The position numbers and the translations under genes were made by a program. From the NCBI RefSeq assembly GCF_008579165.1, contig NZ_BKCN01000015.1: 64,000 nucleotides of DNA; one strand, given 5' to 3'. The stretch comes from Iodidimonas nitroreducens. GTDB lineage: Bacteria; Pseudomonadota; Alphaproteobacteria; Sphingomonadales; Rhodothalassiaceae. The notes beneath the pieces were generated by a model, which made no database searches, had not been told where the DNA came from, and was given only the letters and a program-made list of their open reading frames with translations. Below, piece after piece: positions 58,462 to 64,000 of the stretch. Position 1 is the stretch's first letter, and each line of letters starts with the position of its first letter.

Positions 58462-59251
58462 ATGCGGGGCCGGGTTCTGGTGATTGCCGGATCGGATAGT
58501 GGCGGCGGGGCCGGGATTCAGGCGGATATCAAAACGATCACTATGCTGGGGGGCTATGCGGCCACCGCGATCACCGCCATCACCGTGCAAAATACCCTGG
58601 GCGTCAGCGCCATTCATCCGGTGCCCCTTGCGATCATACCCCAGCAGATTTGTGCTGTTTTGGATGATATCGGGGCCGATTGCATCAAAATCGGGATGCT
58701 GGGGGATGAACAAACCATCCATGCCGTGGCCGATTGCTTAAAGCATAAAGCGCCGGGCATCCCCATCGTGCTCGATCCGGTGATGATCGCCAAAGGCGGG
58801 GCGGCGCTTTTGCCCCCGGCGGCTCTTGATGCCTGATCGGGGCTATGGTGCCCATAGCCCATCTGATCACCCCCAATGCGCCGGAATTGGCGGCGCTGAC
58901 GGGGCAAGAAATTGAAAACGCAGACCATATGGAAGCCGCCGCCCGGAGCTTTGCCCGGCAGGCGGGCTGCGCGGTGCTGGCAAAAGGCGGCCATCTGCCC
59001 GGTGATGAGCTGGTCGATCTGTTGGTGGATGGGGATAAAGCCCGCTTTTACAAGGCCAAAAGGATTAAAAGCCGCCACACCCATGGCACCGGCTGCACCC
59101 TGGCATCGGCCATTGCCACGGGCCTTGCCCAAGGGATGGCTTTAGACGATGCCATCAGCGCGCCCATGGCTATGTGCAGGGGGCCATCCTGAAGGCGCCG
59201 GGCTATGGGGCAGGGCATGGCCCGCTTAATCATAGCTATCGGCTGGACTGA
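58462..59251 (+). CDS. thiD: Hydroxymethylpyrimidine/phosphomethylpyrimidine kinase ThiD, frame disrupted twice
   Basis: About 263 residues when two missing bases are restored, a normal length. It phosphorylates HMP and HMP-P for thiamine synthesis. VLVIAGSDSGGGAGIQADIKTITMLGGYAATAITAITVQNTLGV is the family start; VLDPVMIAKGGAALLP, LITPNAPELAALTGQEI and HGTGCTLASAIATGLAQGMALDDAI follow. Disruptions: near 58833 (CC should be CCC, giving LDALIGAMVPIAHLITPN) and 59162 (G should be GG, giving AISAAHGYVQGAILKAPGYG). The restored end HSYRLD overlaps the converging TerC stop by 16 bp. Confidence 0.92.
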
Positions 59252-60000
59252 TCTTCGCCAGACGCGGCAGCCTCCACGGCACGCAGTTTCTTGCGCCGAT
59301 TGCTGGCGACAAGATTGAAAACCTCGACCGTGAGCGAGAAGAAGATCGCGAAATAAAGATAACCGCGCGGAATATGGAAATGCAGGCCATCGGCAACCAA
59401 GGCCACCCCCACCAGCAATAAAAAGCTTAAAGCCAGCATTTTGGTGGTGGGATGCTTGTGGATGAAGGCGGCCACCGGCTCGGCGGCAAACAGCATCACC
59501 AATATGGCAAACACAACCGCCGCCACCATCACCGGCAGATCGCTGGTCATACCCACGGCGGTGATCACGCTATCCAATGAAAAAACGGCATCCAAAATCA
59601 TGATCTGGGTGATGGCGGCGGCCATACCCAAAGCCACTTTGGCCTCGCCATGGTCATCGCGCCCCTCGACCTCGGCATGGATTTCCCGCGTTCCCTTATA
59701 CAGCAGGAACAAGCCGCCCGCGCCCAGAATGACATCGCGCCATGACAGGGTAAAATCGGCAATAGTCAAAAGCGGCGCGGTGAGCCCGATAATCCATGAC
59801 AGCATGAATAAAAGGGCAATGCGCATCAGCAAAGCCCCGGCAAGGCCGATCCGGCGGGCCTTTTTTGCCTGTTCGGGCGGCAGCTTTTCCGTAACGACCG
59901 ATAAAAAGACCAGATTATCGATGCCTAAAACGATTTCCAGCAAAGAGAGTGTGAGAAAGCTGGCCCAGATTTCGGGCGATGTGAGATATTCCAAAATCAT
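59236..60000 (-). CDS. TerC-family integral membrane protein
   Basis: 254 residues with seven or so membrane helices. LEIVLGIDNLVFLSVVTEKLP is the TerC signature with the conserved Asp in GIDN; AAITQIMILDAVFSLDSVITAVGMTSD is the second conserved half with its Asp pair. TerC proteins export or handle metal ions, in several cases Mn2+, and help metalation of exported proteins. The soluble segment KGTREIHAEVEGRDDHGEAK lies between helices. The end overlaps thiD on the other strand, an unusual but small antisense overlap. Confidence 0.93.
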   Translation of the reverse strand: MILEYLTSPEIWASFLTLSLLEIVLGIDNLVFLSVVTEKLPPEQAKKARRIGLAGALLMRIALLFMLSWIIGLTAPLLTIADFTLSWRDVILGAGGLFLLYKGTREIHAEVEGRDDHGEAKVALGMAAAITQIMILDAVFSLDSVITAVGMTSDLPVMVAAVVFAILVMLFAAEPVAAFIHKHPTTKMLALSFLLLVGVALVADGLHFHIPRGYLYFAIFFSLTVEVFNLVASNRRKKLRAVEAAASGEDQSSR

Positions 60001-60080
60001 GAAAATCTTTCTTCAAAAGGAAAACTCTGCCATTCAACCTACATTCCTATAAGGGATATAGTGGCTGTTAGGAAGGTGGA

Positions 60081-61066
60081 ATGATGGCGGATGCGCAAGA
60101 CGGTTTGATCTGTGCCTATGATCTTGATGGGGCGGGCGGCGCTCGTCCTTTGAGCTGGGCCGGGATCGATCAGCCGCTGCCGGATGCGCCGCAGGCCCTG
60201 CGCTGGGTGCATCTGGAGCGCACCCATCCCACAGCGCAGATATGGCTTCATGAAAAAAGCGGCCTCGATGAAACCGCCATCCGGGCCTTGCTGGCGGAAG
60301 AAACGCGGCCGCGCTGCACCCGGTTCGATGATGGGGTTTTGCTCAATCTGCGCGGCGTCAATCTCGATCCCGATGCTGAAGCGGATAATATGGTCGCCAT
60401 TCGCCTGTGGATCACACCGGAGCGGATCATTTCCGCACGGCTTTACAAAATCGCGGCCATTGCCGATATTCGCCAAAGCCTTGATGCGGGGCAGGGTCCG
60501 AAAACGGTGGGGCAGTTCATCGCCCGCCTTGCCGCCCGGCTCACCGAACGCATGGAGCCAACGCTCGAGCAGTTGCAGGATGAACTGAGCGTGCTGGAAG
60601 AGCGGATGCTGGAGCAGGCGGCCAGCCCCATGCGCAAGGAACTGGGGGCCTTGCGCCGCCGGGCCATTGGCTTGCGCCGCTATATCGGTTCTCAGCGCGA
60701 AGCCCTGGCGGAATTGGGCGCGGCGCGGCCGGCTTGGCTCGATGAAGATGATCGCGTGCGATTGAATGAACAGGTGGACCGGGTGACCCGCTATATGGAA
60801 GATCTGGATATGATCCGCGAGCGGGCTTTTGTGTTGCAGGATGAGCTTTATTCGCAATTATCGGATCGGATGAACCGCATCGTTTATATGCTCACCGTGA
60901 TCACCGGGATTTTTCTGCCGATCAGCTTTCTCACCGGGCTTTTTGGGGTTAATATCGGCGGGATGCCGGGCGTTGAAAGCCGGGTGCCTTTTTCTTCTTC
61001 GTTTTTGGCATGGCGGGGCTGGTGATCGTCGAGCTTTTGATTTTCCGGTTTTTGAAATGGATCTGA
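60081..61066 (+). CDS. zntB: CorA-family transporter, ZntB type, frame disrupted once
   Basis: About 328 residues after restoring one base near 60984 (GGG should be GGGG), which gives ESRGAFFFFVFGMAGLVIVELLIFRFLKWI as second membrane helix and tail. The cytoplasmic alpha-beta domain (LRWVHLERTHPTAQIWL, LLNLRGVNLDPDAEADNMVAIRLWITPERIISARLYKI) leads to the long stalk helix and the first membrane helix (IVYMLTVITGIFLPISFLTGLFGVNIGGMPGVES). The filter reads GVN where CorA has GMN; together with GGMPG this fits ZntB, a Zn2+ transporter. Direction and ions cannot be fixed from sequence. Confidence 0.9.
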
Positions 61067-61548
61067 ACGCTTTGGATTGGCAGATCAGGCGGGCCTTCGG
61101 GCCAAGCGATATGGCCATGGCGCGCAGGCTTTTCGCCGCTTATCTGCGGGAGCTTGATCTTGATCTGTCGTTTCAGGATATTGATCGCGAATTGGAAACA
61201 CTCCCCGGCCCCTATGCCGAGCCCCAAGGCACGATCCTGCTGGCCGAATTTGAAACACAGGCGGTGGGGATCGTGGCCCTGAAAGCCCTGCCCGCTTTGG
61301 GCGATGGGGTGTGCGAGATGAAACGCCTGTTCATCGGGCCATCCCGGCGCGGTCTTGGGTTATCGGCGGCTTTATGCCGGGCGCTGGAAGATGAGGCGCG
61401 GGCGCGGGGCTATCGGCTGATGAAGCTGGATACGCTGGCCCGGCTGGATGCTGCCAACAGGCTTTATCGAAAATTGGGCTATCAGCCCTGCGCGCCCTAT
61501 AATCACAATCCGTTCGATGATGTGCGCTATTTTGAAAAAATCCTGTGA
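61057..61548 (+). CDS. GNAT-family N-acetyltransferase
   Basis: 163 residues from ATG 61057, overlapping the zntB stop by ten bases in another frame. The acetyl-CoA binding core is EMKRLFIGPSRRGLGLSAALCRALEDEARARGYRLMKLDTL, with the R/Q-x-x-G-x-G/A type loop in RRGLGLSAAL. LDAANRLYRKLGYQPCAPYNHNPFDDVRYFEKIL is the usual end of this subgroup. Substrate unknown. A start upstream at 60943 would sit inside zntB and is not credible. Confidence 0.88.
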   Translation: MDLNALDWQIRRAFGPSDMAMARRLFAAYLRELDLDLSFQDIDRELETLPGPYAEPQGTILLAEFETQAVGIVALKALPALGDGVCEMKRLFIGPSRRGLGLSAALCRALEDEARARGYRLMKLDTLARLDAANRLYRKLGYQPCAPYNHNPFDDVRYFEKIL

Positions 61549-61559
61549 TCCGATGGGCT

Positions 61560-62291
61560 TTATTGGGGGTCCTCAAAGGGCATCAATTCATTGATCATAT
61601 GGGCCACCAGCGGCATTGCATCATGGCGGCTCATGCCATGCTGCAAGCGGGCATCATAAAGCAAAGACAGCAGGATTTTATCGGCATCGGTCATTTCGCT
61701 CACATGATCGGCCTCGCAAAATAGCGATGGCTGATAATTGCAGGCATCATTGGGCAGGCCCATCATCTGCACCAGTTCTTCGATCAGGCAATGGCCTTGC
61801 AGGGGGGCGGAAATATCGGTGCCGATCATGATCACGCCGCCTTCCACTTTCTGTTCGCTGGCCTGTAAAACCCCAAGACAGGCGCTTTTATTGATGAAAT
61901 TCTGATAGCGTTCATCCTCGCGATCCCGGGCGGGAAGGGCCGCAAAATCCCGGCGGGGGAAATAACCCAGTCGCAGATTGGCATTGGCGGGTTCGGGGCT
62001 GCGTTTGATCTCAACCCCGGTGATGGTACTGATTTCGCCCAAAATCTGTTCGATCTGATCAACAGGGGGGATCATATCGGTTTCATCGGACGCAAAAATT
62101 GCGAAATCGAGTGATTGGCCCCAGCGTTTTACCGTGGGATTTTCATATCCGTTTTCAGCCCCAAAGACCACATCATCAAATTGTCGTAAAAGCTGCGATG
62201 GGGAAACGCCATCCATCGCCGCCTTGGCCGGTAAGGCGGAAAAAGCGAGCCCAAGAGATAAGATGATCAGCGGGAAAAAACGGGAAGGCAT
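61560..62291 (-). CDS. Secreted DUF2927-family protein
   Basis: 243 residues with a signal peptide (FPLIILSLGLAFSALPAKAA). The HCLIEELVQMMGLPNDA segment, with LFCEADHVSEMTDADKILLSLLYDARLQHGMS after it, matches DUF2927 proteins. The His-Cys-x3-Glu-Glu arrangement and a following acidic region resemble zinc-metallopeptidase helices, but a full HExxH is not present, so catalysis is uncertain. It converges with the GNAT gene; function is unknown. Confidence 0.8.
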   Translation of the reverse strand: MPSRFFPLIILSLGLAFSALPAKAAMDGVSPSQLLRQFDDVVFGAENGYENPTVKRWGQSLDFAIFASDETDMIPPVDQIEQILGEISTITGVEIKRSPEPANANLRLGYFPRRDFAALPARDREDERYQNFINKSACLGVLQASEQKVEGGVIMIGTDISAPLQGHCLIEELVQMMGLPNDACNYQPSLFCEADHVSEMTDADKILLSLLYDARLQHGMSRHDAMPLVAHMINELMPFEDPQ

Positions 62292-62462
62292 TGTTTTTCC
62301 TTGTTTATGGGACCAAGGACATCAGTATATCGATACAAGATTAACATCCGCTGACCGGAAATGCTGTGATCCTGCTTTGCCCTCGTTCCCTATTTCTCTG
62401 TCCCTGAGCTGAGCTGTGCTTGGGCCCATTAATGAGACCTGAAGGCGCGAACCCCTTGCGCT

Positions 62463-63596
62463 TCAGATTTTTAGCAGATCAAGCAGCGGATCGAAGGCGT
62501 ACATGGCGGCGCGACGACCCGAGGCTGCCCTGATCGTGCGGAGCAGGCCCGCGTCGACAAGGCGCCGCGACAGGGCGCGCGCCGAGGATTCCGGGATTCC
62601 GGAGCGATCCACAAACCGGTCGTTGCGGAAGATCGGACTGGCGAACACAAAGTCCAATGCCTGATCGTGGAACTGCGAATTCAGCACTTCACGGAACCGC
62701 TCTCGCATCTCGCCATGAAGGCCGAAGATTGCGTCTGCCGTCTCAATGTTGACGGTCGCCTGGGCGTGCATCGCCTCCAAGAAGAACGCGACCCAGCCGG
62801 TCCAGTCGCCGCTGGCGGAGACCGCGCGCATCCGCTCGATATAGATGTCTTTATGGGCTTCGAAATAACCAGAGACGAAAAAGTTCGGCTGATGCAGGAC
62901 GCCGAGCTTCCAAAGCATCAGGGTGATCAGCATGCGACCAATTCGCCCATTGCCGTCTTCAAAGGGGTGCAGGGCCTCGAATTCGACATGCGCGATGGCC
63001 GTCCGGATCAGCGGCCGCATCGTGCTTTCATTGATGTAGCGCACAAGCTCAACCATCGCAGGGCCAAGCTGCTCGGGCGCGATCGGCACATAGTGGATTT
63101 TCCCGCGGCGCTCGTCCCCGATATAGTTCTGCTCCACCTTATAGCTTCCAGGTCGTTTGCGAGCACCGCGACCGAAGAACAGCAACTGCTGGTGCGCTGT
63201 CCGGATCAGGTGTTCGCCAAGCGGTGCGCCTTCGGCGAGGGCCTGCTGGGCATTTCTAAGCGCGCGCGAATAGAGAAAGGTCTCCACATCGTCGTTGCGC
63301 GCTTCGCGATAGGGATCGGTACTGCCTGCATCCTCTTCGGCCTCGAGCCGATAGAGTTCCTCGATGGTCGAGATTGTTCCTTCCATGCGCGAAGATGCGA
63401 CCGCATCCTGGCGGCGCAGGGGTGCAAGGAACAAAGCGCTATTCACCATGCCCGACATCTTGGCATCGTACCGCGCGAGGGAGGTGGCCGCCTCCTCGAG
63501 TGGCCCGAGCAGAACCTCGTAGTCGAGGGTCAATGGGGGGAAGGCGCCAAGATGGTAGGTGACGGCTTCTGTCAGATCATAGGATTTGGCGATCAT
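62463..63596 (-). CDS. Fic-family protein, putative AMP-transferase toxin with N-terminal inhibitory motif
   Basis: 377 residues from ATG 63596 (a TTG at 63665 in frame would add 23 residues but lies in the inverted repeat). The Fic motif HPFEDGNGRIGRML is complete: catalytic His, metal-binding Asp/Glu, and the Arg. The N-terminal helix SSRMEGTISTIEELYRLEAEED carries S-x3-E-G, the inhibitory motif of class II Fic proteins. After the Fic domain come a helical domain and a winged-helix end (GIPESSARALSRRLVDAGLLRTIRAASGRRAAMY). Such proteins move AMP or other nucleotides onto target proteins. Codon use is unlike neighbours, so recent transfer is likely. Confidence 0.92.
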   Translation of the reverse strand: MIAKSYDLTEAVTYHLGAFPPLTLDYEVLLGPLEEAATSLARYDAKMSGMVNSALFLAPLRRQDAVASSRMEGTISTIEELYRLEAEEDAGSTDPYREARNDDVETFLYSRALRNAQQALAEGAPLGEHLIRTAHQQLLFFGRGARKRPGSYKVEQNYIGDERRGKIHYVPIAPEQLGPAMVELVRYINESTMRPLIRTAIAHVEFEALHPFEDGNGRIGRMLITLMLWKLGVLHQPNFFVSGYFEAHKDIYIERMRAVSASGDWTGWVAFFLEAMHAQATVNIETADAIFGLHGEMRERFREVLNSQFHDQALDFVFASPIFRNDRFVDRSGIPESSARALSRRLVDAGLLRTIRAASGRRAAMYAFDPLLDLLKI

Positions 63597-63608
63597 ATTT
63601 GCGTCGAT

Positions 63609-63690
63609 TCTGTCATCAACGGGATTTGTTGCCAAGCTAGTCGCGGCAAGATCGCTTGGCAACAAAATTAATGGTTACTCTGTCACCAAG
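63609..63690. promoter_or_regulatory. Inverted-repeat array upstream of the fic gene
   Basis: TTTGTTGCCAAGC (63625-63637) and GCTTGGCAACAAA (63654-63666) are a perfect 13-bp inverted pair with a 16-bp spacer. Related elements TCTGTCATCAAC (63609-63620) and TCTGTCACCAAG (63679-63690) flank it, both in the same orientation, 70 bp apart. The set lies directly upstream of the chosen start and fits an operator for a repressor, perhaps the Fic protein's own winged helix. Confidence 0.55.
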
Positions 63691-63808
63691 GCGTGTTGCT
63701 GTTAGCCGATATGCATCAAATGGATTTGGCGTCAGAAATGTCCATGGGCCCTCTCATCAAGGGGCGTTTCCTTCTCATAGAGCCGGTGCCTGACGATCGG
63801 ATGATGCC

Positions 63809-64000
63809 CTAAAGGTTCAAAAACAGGCTCAGCGAGATATTGTGATTGGTTTGATCATCCCCCGCTTGCCCAAGGCGGTTATTGAGATATCCCATTTCCA
63901 GACGCAGCTTGTTTTTGATATGCCACGCACCACCCGCAAACAGACGGTTTTGGTCGAATCCGTCACGCTGTCCCCAATCGGTGGCGTTCAGTCCTAGGCC
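63809..64000 (-). CDS. DUF2490-like outer-membrane protein, C-terminal end (start outside window)
   Basis: Frame open to the window end; 63 residues plus TAG at 63809-63811. GFDQNRLFAGGAWHIKNKLRLEMGYLNNRL and the end HNISLSLFLNL match the last beta strands of DUF2490 proteins, small predicted outer-membrane barrels. The final Leu instead of a Phe is unusual but possible. Gene extends beyond the right border. Confidence 0.65.
   Translation of the reverse strand, partial: GLGLNATDWGQRDGFDQNRLFAGGAWHIKNKLRLEMGYLNNRLGQAGDDQTNHNISLSLFLNL

Noticed and set aside
62667..63671. 334-codon frame antisense to the fic gene
   Set aside because: No homology features, and the Fic protein on the other strand has a complete catalytic motif.

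Overview
The window reads as a chromosomal segment of an alphaproteobacterium. Evidence is the gene order rather than any single marker: rnd-lptC-lptA-lptB-rpoN-hpf-ptsN, yebC-ruvC-ruvA-ruvB-ybgC-tolQRAB-pal-ybgF-tilS-ftsH-folP-glmM-thiD, and an HtrA protease, MgsA/RarA, HAD phosphatase, ATP12-type chaperone block. Two TonB-dependent receptors and a Uup-type ABC-F protein fit groups near Sphingomonadales, Kordiimonadales or Iodidimonadales, but the order cannot be fixed from sequence alone. No rRNA, integrase, transposase or CRISPR array was seen.

Layout. 1-5.4 kb: end of a Do-family protease, mgsA, a phosphatase, a small membrane protein, an ATP12-like chaperone and a secreted DUF885 protein. 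5.4-10.6 kb: a Cys/Met-metabolism PLP enzyme, yaaA, a kelch lipoprotein and uup. 10.75-13.6 kb: a tRNA-Arg(CCT) followed directly by an AT-rich accessory island holding a DUF262 protein, a HEPN protein and a PD-(D/E)XK-like protein. 13.9-23.2 kb: an aquaglyceroporin, a four-gene peptide-type ABC transporter, and, convergent with it, the substrate-binding protein behind a large TonB receptor. 23.6-30.5 kb: a GST, three 55-bp tandem repeats, RNase D, and the lptCAB-rpoN-hpf-ptsN operon. 31.25-33.1 kb: a tRNA-Arg(ACG) followed by a HipBA toxin-antitoxin pair with three evenly spaced operator-like sites. 33.2-38 kb: an ankyrin remnant, an AraC regulator, and a divergent TonB receptor plus esterase. 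38-43 kb: formaldehyde detoxification (adhC, fghA), an enoyl-CoA hydratase, a small lysine-rich exported protein and glpK. 43-59.3 kb: the ruv, tol-pal, tilS, ftsH, folP, glmM, thiD run. 59.2-64 kb: TerC-family protein, ZntB-type transporter, GNAT, a DUF2927 protein, a Fic protein with a 13-bp inverted repeat upstream, and the C-terminal end of a DUF2490-like protein.

How the genes work together. Most of the window is envelope maintenance (LPS export, Tol-Pal, FtsH, HtrA, GlmM), DNA repair (RuvABC, RarA), and nutrient import (two TonB systems, a peptide ABC transporter, glycerol uptake and phosphorylation). The accessory parts are three candidate toxin or defence loci: DUF262/HEPN/nuclease-like, HipBA and Fic. 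Their base or codon use differs visibly from the neighbours.

Sequence quality. Eleven otherwise normal genes, several of them core, carry 14 single-base frame disruptions. Thirteen are one base short, mostly at short G or C runs, and one is one base long. The simplest explanation is uncorrected homopolymer error in the assembly, so these genes are described at their restored extent and should not be counted as true pseudogenes without checking reads.
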